A stretch of DNA of 64,000 bases from JAFNAG01 sp050011535. GTDB taxonomy: Bacteria > Acidobacteriota > UBA6911. Numbering within the stretch: the stretch's first letter is position 1; every line of letters starts with the position of its first letter. A program made the position numbers and the translations under genes. The notes under the pieces were generated by a model that searched no databases, was not told the DNA's origin, and was given only the letters and a program-made list of their open reading frames with translations. The stretch spans positions 1 through 64,000 of the forward strand of contig JBEKIX010000007.1 in NCBI GenBank assembly GCA_050011535.1, read 5' to 3'. Shown here piece after piece: positions 16,882 through 25,209 of this stretch.

Positions 16882-17769
16882 ATGCCCCGCAAACGATACC
16901 GAACCTTTGTAAAAATGGCGTTCATCCCGGCGCTGCTCATCGCAGCTGTGTCGTTCGGCCAGGAAGTTCCCGAATACGGACCGCCGAACGGAACCCTGGT
17001 GATCGTCGGCGGCAACCTGAAAGATCCCGCGATCTACGCCCGGTTCATTCAGCTCGCCGGAGGACCGAATGCAAACTTCGTGATCGTTCCGACCGCGGGA
17101 GGGAATCGGAATCCCGACGGGTCTCTGCACGTTTACAAGGAGGAGGATGTCGTCGCCCCCTGGAAGAAGCTGGGGTTGAAGAACGTCGTCATGCTGCACA
17201 CCGCCGACCCCAAGGTGGCAAACACAGAGGAATTCGCCCGACCGCTGCGCACGGCGAACGCCGTCTGGTTCGACGGCGGCCGGCAGTGGAACTGCGTCGA
17301 TTCGTATGCGAACACGCTCACTCTGCAGGAGTTTCACGAGGTTTTGGAGCGCGGCGGCGTGATCGGCGGGTCGTCGGCGGGCGCCACGATACAGGGCGAC
17401 TACCTCGTCCGTGGCGCCATATCCGGGCCCGAGGTCATGATGGCGCCGGAACCCGAGCATCAGAAAGCTTTTGCCTTCCTGCGGCATAGTGCCATCGATC
17501 AGCACATCAACACACGCAACCGATGGGACGATCTCATCCCCGTGATCAAGAAGTTCCCGGATCTGCTCGGCATAGGACTTTCAGAAGATACCGCGATCAT
17601 CGTGAAAGGCGACACTTTCGAAGTCATGGGCGCCTGGAAGGTGGCGATTCATGACAATACGCGTTTGTATCAGCCGTGGGAAAAGCCGTATTACATCCTC
17701 TCTGCGGGCGACTCGTACAACATGAAGACTCGCAAAATCGTGAAGCTGGCCAACGGCACGGGCAGGTAG
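16882..17769 (+). CDS. secreted cyanophycinase-like S51 peptidase
   Basis: A 295-residue protein with an N-terminal signal peptide (MAFIPALLIAAVSFGQ). It fits the S51 peptidase family: GTLVIVGGNLKDP (about 40), the nucleophile elbow GVIGGSSAGATIQGDY (about 168, Ser in SSAGA), and RHSAIDQHINTRNRWDDL (about 204) as in cyanophycinases. These serine hydrolases cut multi-L-arginyl-poly-Asp or alpha-aspartyl dipeptides. AGGAGG lies 6 bases before the ATG; an earlier in-frame ATG at 16741 is inside an R1 repeat. It sits between polysaccharide genes without an evident link. Export suggests scavenging of external cyanophycin or another role. Confidence 0.82.
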   Translation: MPRKRYRTFVKMAFIPALLIAAVSFGQEVPEYGPPNGTLVIVGGNLKDPAIYARFIQLAGGPNANFVIVPTAGGNRNPDGSLHVYKEEDVVAPWKKLGLKNVVMLHTADPKVANTEEFARPLRTANAVWFDGGRQWNCVDSYANTLTLQEFHEVLERGGVIGGSSAGATIQGDYLVRGAISGPEVMMAPEPEHQKAFAFLRHSAIDQHINTRNRWDDLIPVIKKFPDLLGIGLSEDTAIIVKGDTFEVMGAWKVAIHDNTRLYQPWEKPYYILSAGDSYNMKTRKIVKLANGTGR

Positions 17770-17771
17770 CC

Positions 17772-17868
17772 GGTACGAGATTGGTGACAGTCACCCTTTT
17801 TCGCCGGGAGTATCTCGGCAGATTCGCGAAGGGATGGCGAAAAAAGGGACTGTCCCCAATTTCGTACC
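17772..17868. repeat. R2 palindromic element
   Basis: CGGTACGAGATTGGTGACAG faces the inverted copy CTGTCCCCAATTTCGTACC, with CTTTTTCGCC / GGCGAAAAAAG inside the arms and a core related to GAATCTGCCGAGAT in inverse orientation (ATCTCGGCAGATTC). Confidence 0.85.
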
Positions 17869-17908
17869 ATGAACCATTTGTTGTAGCATCGAGGTTTCGC
17901 GAGGGAAC

Positions 17909-18991
17909 ATGAAGATCCTGCACGTCGTCGGAGCGCGTCCCAATTTCATGAAGGTGGCGCCGGTGTATGCTGCGCTGGCCCAGCGTGCCAAGATATCCCA
18001 GATCCTCGTCCACACCGGGCAGCATTACGATGCCTTCATGTCGGACGTGTTCTTCCAGCAGCTCGAAATCCCGGAGCCTGATTACAACCTGGGCGCCGGA
18101 TCCGCCAGTCACGCGCAGCAGACCGCCGAGATCATGCTGCGTATCGAGCCGGTAATTCTCGAGACCAGGCCGGATCTCCTGCTGGTGTACGGCGATGTGA
18201 ATTCCACCGTGGCCGCGGCCCTTGTGTGTTCGAAGCTTCTCGTCTCCATCGGCCACGTCGAAGCCGGACTGCGCTCGTTTGACCGCACTATGCCCGAGGA
18301 GATCAACCGCATTCTCACCGATCGCGTGGCGGATCATCTCTTCACGCCGTCAAGCGATGGCGACGAAAACCTGCTGCGCGAGGGGGTGAAGCCCGAAAAA
18401 ATCCACCTTGTCGGCAACGTGATGATCGATACGCTGGTGCGCCTGCTGCCGCGCGCAGGCACGCCGGAGATGCTCGCACGGCTGGCGCCGGGCGGCCTCC
18501 CTTATGCGCTCGTCACCCTGCACCGTCCGTCAAACGTCGATGATCCGGCGGGACTGCGCGCCATCCTCGAGACGCTGAATACAATTGCCGGAGAGATCCC
18601 GGTCATCTTTCCCGTGCATCCGCGTACCCGCCAGGTGATGCGCGGGATCGAGATCGGGGAGCTTTCGCCGCGCCTTCATCTGGTCGAGCCCGTCGGATAC
18701 CTCGAATTCCTCGGGCTCCAGCGCAAGGCGGCCTTCGTAATCACTGATTCAGGAGGAATCCAGGAAGAAACTACTTATTTAAATGTCCCCTGCCTCACCG
18801 TGCGCGAAAACACCGAGCGCCCCGTAACCGTTACCGTGGGGAGCAATATCCTGGTGGGTCGCGACATGGGCCGGCTGAAACAGGAAGCAGCCCGGATTCT
18901 CGCAGGGAAAGGAAAGACCGGGAGTGTGCCGCCGCTCTGGGACGGCAAGGCGGGCGCGCGCATCGCGGACATCATCCAGAGCCTGAAATAA
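17909..18991 (+). CDS. wecB: UDP-N-acetylglucosamine 2-epimerase (non-hydrolysing)
   Basis: A 360-residue GT-B-fold epimerase making UDP-ManNAc for surface polysaccharides. Diagnostic segments are VVGARPNFMKVAPV at the N terminus, HTGQHYDAFMSDVFF, YGDVNSTVAAAL (about 91), the active-site HVEAGLRSFDRTMPEEINR (about 114), TLHRPSNVD (about 206) and TDSGGIQEETTYLNVP (about 280). Length is normal. GAGGG sits 4-8 bases before the ATG. With the WecA-like and WbpM-like genes it forms a set for priming and sugar supply; other O-unit genes are absent here. Confidence 0.95.
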   Translation: MKILHVVGARPNFMKVAPVYAALAQRAKISQILVHTGQHYDAFMSDVFFQQLEIPEPDYNLGAGSASHAQQTAEIMLRIEPVILETRPDLLLVYGDVNSTVAAALVCSKLLVSIGHVEAGLRSFDRTMPEEINRILTDRVADHLFTPSSDGDENLLREGVKPEKIHLVGNVMIDTLVRLLPRAGTPEMLARLAPGGLPYALVTLHRPSNVDDPAGLRAILETLNTIAGEIPVIFPVHPRTRQVMRGIEIGELSPRLHLVEPVGYLEFLGLQRKAAFVITDSGGIQEETTYLNVPCLTVRENTERPVTVTVGSNILVGRDMGRLKQEAARILAGKGKTGSVPPLWDGKAGARIADIIQSLK

Positions 18992-19003
18992 AGACCCAAA
19001 GCT

Positions 19004-19043
19004 AACCTCCAAGATTCGAAGACTCAAAGAGCCTCAAAGAGAC
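19004..19043. repeat. R1 left arm only
   Basis: AACCTCCAAGATTCGAAGAC followed by TCAAAGAGCCTCAAAGAGAC matches an R1 left arm. No right arm follows, so the copy is truncated. It lies in the leader of the PEP-CTERM gene. Confidence 0.75.
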
Positions 19044-19206
19044 TAATGTGCGGCGCGCGCAGGCCGATACGGTTCATCGAACCGAGAAGAATGCGCACCC
19101 CTCCATTCACTCGTCGCAAGGTTCTTTGACCAGCCCGTCCGTCCTCTGCGCCGTCGAGGATGCCGTGCGTATGCGCACGGATTGCCAGGGCTTTATGGAG
19201 ATACGC

Positions 19207-20040
19207 ATGAAAGCATTAAGGATCCCCGCCTGTTGTTTCGGCCTCCTATTGTCCTCCACCATGGCCCATGCGGGCCAGATCACTTTCTATTTCGATTTCA
19301 ATCGCCTCCAGCAAGGAACGCTCGCGCTGGATCGCGGGTCGGAGGGGATTCTCACGGAAGCCGTGTATGTCGGCAAGGGGACCGCGACTGTGCTCGACGA
19401 CACCGGCTTTGGGTCCGAGCTCACGACGGGCCAGATCTTCGATACCTATTGTGTCGACCTTCTCCATGACATCTATCTCGTCGAGAGCCCGCAGGTGCAG
19501 CTCGGGTCGATGCAGGATTGGACGCAGCCGAATCCGCCGGATCCGTTCGCGTCTCCCAATCCGTCGTCGTGGCCCCTGTCCGGCAACAGTTTCGCCGGAA
19601 GAGAGGCATCCTATCTCTATGACCAGTACAGTGATGACGCCTCCGCGGCTAGCGACAGCAAGATGAGCGAAGCCGGACTCCAGCTGGCCATCTGGGAAGT
19701 GCTCTACGATGTGCCCACATTCAGTGGGGGAGTCCCGACTTTCAACCTCACTTCAGGAAATGTCTCCTTCAGCGGATTCTCTTCGGCCGTGACGGGATAT
19801 GCGATGGGCTATCTCAGCGGATTGTCGGCCAATTGGAGCCAGGTGGCAGGTACCGATGCGATCTGGCTGGAGACGGCTAACTCGAGTGAGGGCCTGGGCG
19901 GCCACACACAGGACTTCGTGGGCCCCGGGTCGGCCGCAGTGCCGGAGCCGACGACGCTGGTTCTGATCGGATCCGGACTCGCCGTGCTCGCGGGAATCAA
20001 GTACAGAAAAATCAAGGCCAGGCAGACTCTTCGGCCCTGA
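19207..20040 (+). CDS. PEP-CTERM sorted surface protein
   Basis: A 277-residue exported protein. The N terminus is a signal peptide (RIPACCFGLLLSSTMAHAG) and the C terminus is a PEP-CTERM signal: VPEPTTLVLIGSGLAVL, then a basic end (KYRKIKARQTLRP). Exosortase removes such tails while the protein is sent to the surface or into exopolysaccharide. The body is beta-rich, with a segment seen in many such proteins (AGLQLAIWEVLYDV, about 160). GGAG 6 bases before ATG 19207 fixes the start. Placement after polysaccharide genes fits the usual link of PEP-CTERM with EPS; no exosortase is in the window. Confidence 0.85.
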   Translation: MKALRIPACCFGLLLSSTMAHAGQITFYFDFNRLQQGTLALDRGSEGILTEAVYVGKGTATVLDDTGFGSELTTGQIFDTYCVDLLHDIYLVESPQVQLGSMQDWTQPNPPDPFASPNPSSWPLSGNSFAGREASYLYDQYSDDASAASDSKMSEAGLQLAIWEVLYDVPTFSGGVPTFNLTSGNVSFSGFSSAVTGYAMGYLSGLSANWSQVAGTDAIWLETANSSEGLGGHTQDFVGPGSAAVPEPTTLVLIGSGLAVLAGIKYRKIKARQTLRP

Positions 20041-20050
20041 ACAAAAAACG

Positions 20051-20277
20051 AACCTCAAAGGCGCAAAGTACTCAAAGAGCCTCCAAAAAAGCAGGGCGGA
20101 GCTGAAGGTGTCGGCTTCTGTGCTGCTCATTGCCGGAGCCTGGAGTCAAACGAGCCTTGATGAGCTCCAATTCGAGCCAGGCACACGGAGCTCGCTGGAC
20201 TCCAGGCTCCGGCCCTTTCAGGGCGCGGAAGCCGACGCCTCTTAGAGGCTCTTCGAGTACTTTGCGTCTTGGAGGTG
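20051..20277. repeat. R1 hairpin element, long copy
   Basis: R1 arms (AACCTCAAAGGCGCAAAGTA at the left; right arm ending TTGGAGGTG) enclose about 150 bp. Inside, GCCGGAGCCTGGAGTC is repeated inverted (GACTCCAGGCTCCGG), and both GTGTCGGCTTC and GAAGCCGACGCC occur, so the core is itself palindromic. It separates convergent genes. Confidence 0.85.
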
Positions 20278-20296
20278 AGGTTTAGCTGCGTCCGGA

Positions 20297-23200
20297 CTAT
20301 CTGGGCGCAACGATCAACAGCCAGCCCTTTCCTTTCGGCACAGGGATCGGATCGTCCGGGCCGAATCTCGCTGCGGGCTGAAAATCCTTAACCTCAGGCG
20401 CGCTCAGGACGGCCTGCTTGGGGTCGATTCCCAGCGCGCCCCAATCGATCGACAACCTGACATTGACGTCGCTCGCCGCCCAGCTGGCGATCGACACCAG
20501 CGTCTTTCTTCCCTGCTGCACATAAGCCGTAGCCAGGACGTCCTTGTTGCCGGTCTTCACGGGACATCTCTGGGACCAGTACCCGATCATCTCGCTGTCC
20601 TGAATCCTGAAATCGTCCCACACCTTCCAAACGGGACTCGGATCGTTGCCGTCGTAAGGCATGCGGCAGGTCATGCCGTAGATCATGCCACGCCACTTGT
20701 TCCCTCCATCCTGCAGCATTTCGCCCATGAGCCCGTACGGGATGCCCGACATCTCGATCAACCAGAAGTCCGGCGGCGAATCGGGATCGAAGTACTCTCC
20801 GAACCAGAGGCGATTGATGTAGGGAAAGTGCTCGAGGTAGAGATTGGCGCTGTTGGCGTACCCGTCGCGCGGATTGTACTGGTTGGCCGAGTGCAGATCG
20901 ATGAGCGCCTCTGGCCGGCCCCGGTCGAGCACCTTGCGCACTCGTTTCATCGTGGTGCGATCGAACGCGACGTCGTCGATGTACAGGCCGTCGATCTTCA
21001 TGTTCCTGACCAGCCAATCGAGCCCCTCGATGTAGTAGTTGTGCCAGCGCGACATGCCGCTGTTGATGACCGCGGCATCTTTTAATTGGGGAACGAACCA
21101 GGCCGCAATGTAATCGGACCCCAGATGCTCCTGCAGCCATGAAAAACCGCCGCCGGGACCCTGCGAAAAGATCTCGCTGCCCAGGCTGCGCAGCGCAAAC
21201 AGCTCCAGCGCATGGTTCGAAAGCTCGCGGATGGTGTCATAAATCTTGACCCTGAGCCCCTTCTGATGCGCTTCGTCGATATAGGCCTTCATCTGCTGCT
21301 GGTGGAGAAAGGGATAGTTGATGTACGGGTTCACGTCGTTGGCATGGTGGACATTGATGACGTTTGACCCGGCCCGGATCACGTCGTCGATCGGTTTGAA
21401 TGCGTGGAAAAAGCGTGTGCTCCACTGGGATTTCGTGTCTAACGGCTTGAAAGGAGTAAGCAGCAGATTGAAGTCGAAGTGCAGATCGCGCCCCGGTTGC
21501 AGCGTCCGTTGCCCGCTGGTGCAGCTGACGAGCAACGTGGAGCCATTCGTCTCCCGAATGGAGATTCTCCCCTTGCCGTCGTTGAACCAGGAAGGAGGCA
21601 TGTTGAGCGGCTTGGACTGATAGAAATTTGTATTCAGCGGACGCGAGTAGTTCTCGGCCCTCAGGCTGAATTGCAGGCCGGCGTTCGCGTCCCCAAGCCA
21701 CGCGCCGTCCTGATTCTTTTTCACGTCCCAAGTCCAGTCTAGGCTCGGCGGCCGGTAGCCGCCCTTCAATCCAAGCCCCATCATGTATGGCGCCGCCTCT
21801 TTCACCAGCGGAATTTCGAGACGGATATCCTGCACCTGGACGGGCTGCGCGGCGCTGAGCGTGATCTTGACCTGAACGAAACCGTCGAATTCCATGGAGG
21901 CGCTGAGTTCAGACTTGAGGGGCCCGGAAGAATTGACGGTGCGCCATTCCACGATGCCGTCGCTTTGCTTGATAAATTTGTGCGCGCCCTGCGACCACTT
22001 CATGCGCTGCGCGCCCGGGCCTTCCATAATCAATTCCATGGGCGCCGCGAGCAGAGATCTGGCGTTTCCCCCGATGCGCGTGACCTCGGCGGAAAAGAGA
22101 CTTTCGATCTGCGCGGGAAGCCCGGATGCGCCCAGAGTCACGCTCCGGCCCAGAATACCGATTTTGTTTTGGGAGACACGAATCGGCGAAAACGGGCGGA
22201 CGATGTCGTCGTCGACGGCAAGCTGGGAATCGAGCCAGCGCAAGCGCGATTGTCTCCAGGGCTCGTCGTCGCCGGAATCGGGGATGTGGTCCGGGCCGAC
22301 CGTTATGGCTAGGTTAATGGACTGTGCCGGCATGCCGGTTGGTGTCACGCTCACTTGACCGCGGTACTGTCCGGGCGCGGCGTCCTTTGGTATCTGAACG
22401 CCGCACCACAGGGCCTGGACCTGGCCCTTTTTTACCGCGACGGTTTTCTTGAAGGTGGATCCATCCCAGTTGATGCCGCCCGTGTTGATGCAGCGCAGGG
22501 CGGCAGCCGGAATCGAACCGCGGCCGCCCGGCCCGCGCAGATCGCTGAAGCGGACTGAGGCATCCAGGATGTCGGCGTCGCTTGCGAAAAGGCCGATCTG
22601 GAATGCATAAAATTCGCCGCGCGCCGCTTCCCCCGTGAGTTCCGGTTTCGGTCCCGACTCGATCCACTTCTGCGGCAGGTCATCGCTCATGCGGATCGGA
22701 TTAAGCCGATCTTCCGGAAAGAGGAGAAACTTCCTGCCGGCATTGGTTTTCAGCAAGGCGGCAACCTCTTCCGGAGTGGCAATGACCTCCATCGGATAGA
22801 AGCTGTTGAACTGGTCGATCGATTGGATTTCGACCAGCGCCGCTTGTGGCAATGGCACGGTATTCTCCGAGCGTGAGATGGCAGCTTGCGCGGTCTTTTT
22901 CCATGAGGGGTCGGCAGTGTCTTCGGGAGCTTGATAGGTCACCACGGGATAGTTGCGCCCTTTGGAGACGTACGGGAGGTAGTACACGTCATAGGCGCCG
23001 GCGTTGGGTGCCTGGAATGCCATGACGCCGGAGGATCTGTTGATGCTGAGACGCAGGAGGTTGGTGACTCGCTTCCCGGTGCTTTCCTCGACGACGATGA
23101 TGTTCTTCTTTTCCGGTTCCGAATCGCGGCGGCGCCAGGGGATGGTTGCCACAACCGTTTCAGCCTTTTCCCTAACCAGCAGAACCGCCCGATGATTTCC

Positions 23201-23320
23201 GAGCGACTCCGCGTCCCAGGTGCCGGTTCCATAGCGCACCCCCTGCGATGACAGCGGCGTCAGGGCGCTCAGCAGCAGGACCCAAAGGCAGACGTTTCGC
23301 AACAATGCAGTTCTTATCAT
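20297..23320 (-). CDS. large secreted glycoside-hydrolase-like protein
   Basis: A 1007-residue exported protein with a signal peptide (NVCLWVLLLSALTPLSSQG). The N-terminal half is beta-rich; the C-terminal half looks like a TIM barrel, with VKIYDTIRELSNHALE, then NMKIDGLYIDDVAFDRTTM (about 768-786) and EALIDLHSANQYNPRDGYA (about 800). The Asp pair in GLYIDDVAF and later residues suggest a retaining-type sugar hydrolase; the layout resembles DUF6067/GH123-like proteins, but the family is tentative and the substrate unknown. GAGG lies 8 bases before the ATG. Single gene between R1 elements on both sides. Confidence 0.7.
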   Translation of the reverse strand: MIRTALLRNVCLWVLLLSALTPLSSQGVRYGTGTWDAESLGNHRAVLLVREKAETVVATIPWRRRDSEPEKKNIIVVEESTGKRVTNLLRLSINRSSGVMAFQAPNAGAYDVYYLPYVSKGRNYPVVTYQAPEDTADPSWKKTAQAAISRSENTVPLPQAALVEIQSIDQFNSFYPMEVIATPEEVAALLKTNAGRKFLLFPEDRLNPIRMSDDLPQKWIESGPKPELTGEAARGEFYAFQIGLFASDADILDASVRFSDLRGPGGRGSIPAAALRCINTGGINWDGSTFKKTVAVKKGQVQALWCGVQIPKDAAPGQYRGQVSVTPTGMPAQSINLAITVGPDHIPDSGDDEPWRQSRLRWLDSQLAVDDDIVRPFSPIRVSQNKIGILGRSVTLGASGLPAQIESLFSAEVTRIGGNARSLLAAPMELIMEGPGAQRMKWSQGAHKFIKQSDGIVEWRTVNSSGPLKSELSASMEFDGFVQVKITLSAAQPVQVQDIRLEIPLVKEAAPYMMGLGLKGGYRPPSLDWTWDVKKNQDGAWLGDANAGLQFSLRAENYSRPLNTNFYQSKPLNMPPSWFNDGKGRISIRETNGSTLLVSCTSGQRTLQPGRDLHFDFNLLLTPFKPLDTKSQWSTRFFHAFKPIDDVIRAGSNVINVHHANDVNPYINYPFLHQQQMKAYIDEAHQKGLRVKIYDTIRELSNHALELFALRSLGSEIFSQGPGGGFSWLQEHLGSDYIAAWFVPQLKDAAVINSGMSRWHNYYIEGLDWLVRNMKIDGLYIDDVAFDRTTMKRVRKVLDRGRPEALIDLHSANQYNPRDGYANSANLYLEHFPYINRLWFGEYFDPDSPPDFWLIEMSGIPYGLMGEMLQDGGNKWRGMIYGMTCRMPYDGNDPSPVWKVWDDFRIQDSEMIGYWSQRCPVKTGNKDVLATAYVQQGRKTLVSIASWAASDVNVRLSIDWGALGIDPKQAVLSAPEVKDFQPAARFGPDDPIPVPKGKGWLLIVAPR

Positions 23321-23349
23321 CGTGGCATCCTCGGAATGATGAAAATACT

Positions 23350-23477
23350 AACCTCAAAGGCTCAAAGGACTCGAAGAGCCTCCAAGGAAACCTAACGGAT
23401 CTGAGGGCGTCGGCTTCTGTGCCGCTCATTGCCGGAGCCTCTTGGGGGCTCTTTGAGTACTTTGAGTCTTAGAGGTT
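23350..23477. repeat. R1 hairpin element
   Basis: Arms AACCTCAAAGGCTCAAAGGA and (right end) GAGTCTTAGAGGTT. The core has GGCGTCGGCTTCTGTGCCGC and TCATTGCCGGAGCCTC, shared with the copy at 20051. It lies between divergent genes, so it is not merely a terminator. Confidence 0.85.
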
Positions 23478-23586
23478 ACCATTAAGACTCCCATGATTCG
23501 AAGACTCTATGTTTGGTTGCATAACGCCCCAAAACAGTGATAAGTGTAGGGCTCTTTAACGGCAACTTCCGGACGGGCTTTGAGTC

Positions 23587-25116
23587 ATGGCGCAGGCATT
23601 CGGCGAACCATCCCCGGTTCCCGCACTCGCGGAAATCGAGATACTGAAATCGATCCTAAACCTTCTTGCCGACGGTGTCCTGGTAGCCAATCAGGATGGC
23701 AGGTTCATGTTCATCAACCGCGCGGCCCATTCTATCCTGGGGATCGCTTCTCAAGGCCTTTCGATGAGCGAGTGGTCGGAAACCTACGAATGTTACCCGC
23801 CGGGCGGGGTGACTCGTATCCCTCCCCATGACCTGCCGCTGGCCCGTGCGCTCTCGGGCGAGTCCGTGGAAGAAATGGAATTATTGATACGCAGTCCGGC
23901 TCAGCCCGATGGGGTTTGGATCATTGCGAAGGCGAGTCCGTTGCGCAACGAAGCGGGAGCGCTCCGCGGCGCGGTCATGGTGTTCCGCGACGTTTCGACA
24001 AAAAGAGAGGATGAGGAGAGGATTCGCACATTCGCGAACGCCGTGGAGCAGACGGCCGACAGCATCGTGATCACCGACAGGAACGGCCTGATCCATTACG
24101 TCAATCCCGCGTTCGAGCAGACCACCGGCTACTCCCGCGAAGAGAGCATCGGCCGCACTCCGGCGATCCTCAAGTCAGGCGTGCACGACGCCGCGTTTTA
24201 TCGTGATATGTGGGCCACGATCGTTTCCGGAAAGGCTTTCCGCGGCACCATAGCCAACAAGAAAAAGAACGGCGAGATTTATTTCGCCGAGCAGACGATT
24301 ACGCCGATACGGGATGCCGCCGGCAAGATCACACAGTTCGTCGCGGTGACCAAGGATGTGACGGAGCAGAGAAAGCTGCAGGAGCGCGAGTATCAGATGA
24401 AGCTGGCGCGCGCGATCCAGCAGCAGTTTTATCGCATCTCCGCCCCGCCGGTCGAGGGGTTCGATATAGCGGGCAGGACATTCCCCGCGGATGAGACCGG
24501 AGGAGATTACTTTGATTTCATGCCGCTGCCCGATGGGTGCATAGGCATTTTCATCGGAGATGTCAGCGGACACGGAATCTCCTCGGCATTGTTGATGGTC
24601 GAGCTGCGCTCCTACCTGAGAGCCTTCTCCACAGAGAGCCTTGACATCAGCAAGATACTCCGGCTGGTCAACAGCGCCCTCGTCCGCGACTTGGAGCATG
24701 CAAGCTTCGCCACGTTGTTCCTCTGCCGCCTTCATCCGCCCTCGCGATCGATGATGTACGCGAGCGCCGGCCATGTACCTGGCTACATCCTCGGCGCCGA
24801 TGGAGCCGTCAAACAGGTATTGCAGAGCATCGACATCCCGCTGGGAGTGATCCCAGAGCAGACATTCGGCTGCAGCGCAGAGATCAGGCTCGAACCCGGA
24901 GAGATTCTGGTGTTGCTCACAGACGGAATCACGGACACGGAAAGACCGGATGAGACGCAATTCGGTGCCGGCCGCGCGCTCGAGTTCATCCGGGAACATC
25001 GCCAGGATAGCGCGCAGCACATCATGCGCGGCCTTTTTGAGGCTGTGCGCGATTTCGCGGATGGGCTGCCCCAGCGGGACGACATCACTGCCGTCATTTG
25101 CAAAATAAACCGGTGA
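23587..25116 (+). CDS. PAS-PAS-PP2C (SpoIIE/RsbU-type) phosphatase
   Basis: A 509-residue cytosolic sensor phosphatase. A first PAS domain (about 18-135, LLADGVLVANQDGRFMFIN), a second PAS/PAC (about 150-270, DSIVITDRNGLIHYVNPAF, TTGYSREE), a short coiled linker, then a PP2C domain (about 295-505) with metal-binding PADETGGDYFDFM and FIGDVSGHGISSALLM, and LVLLTDGITDTE. Such proteins dephosphorylate anti-anti-sigma factors in partner-switching or act on response regulators. No STAS or kinase partner is adjacent. The last codons AAA ATA AAC CGG TGA belong to the R2 palindrome that follows. Ribosome binding site not obvious. Confidence 0.88.
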   Translation: MAQAFGEPSPVPALAEIEILKSILNLLADGVLVANQDGRFMFINRAAHSILGIASQGLSMSEWSETYECYPPGGVTRIPPHDLPLARALSGESVEEMELLIRSPAQPDGVWIIAKASPLRNEAGALRGAVMVFRDVSTKREDEERIRTFANAVEQTADSIVITDRNGLIHYVNPAFEQTTGYSREESIGRTPAILKSGVHDAAFYRDMWATIVSGKAFRGTIANKKKNGEIYFAEQTITPIRDAAGKITQFVAVTKDVTEQRKLQEREYQMKLARAIQQQFYRISAPPVEGFDIAGRTFPADETGGDYFDFMPLPDGCIGIFIGDVSGHGISSALLMVELRSYLRAFSTESLDISKILRLVNSALVRDLEHASFATLFLCRLHPPSRSMMYASAGHVPGYILGADGAVKQVLQSIDIPLGVIPEQTFGCSAEIRLEPGEILVLLTDGITDTERPDETQFGAGRALEFIREHRQDSAQHIMRGLFEAVRDFADGLPQRDDITAVICKINR

Positions 25117-25197
25117 CAGCCACCCTATTTCGTCATCTTGCTATGCCCATCTGACATTTAGAATAGCGAAATAGGTTGGCTGTCACCGGTTTATTTT
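25102..25197. repeat. R2 palindromic element bridging two genes
   Basis: AAAATAAACCGGTGACAGCC and GGCTGTCACCGGTTTATTTT are perfect inverted ends. They continue as ACCCTATTTCG / CGAAATAGGTT. The left end contains the stop codon of the phosphatase gene, and the right end touches the ribosome binding site of the aminotransferase gene. Confidence 0.85.
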
Positions 25198-25209
25198 GAA
25201 GGAGTGTCG

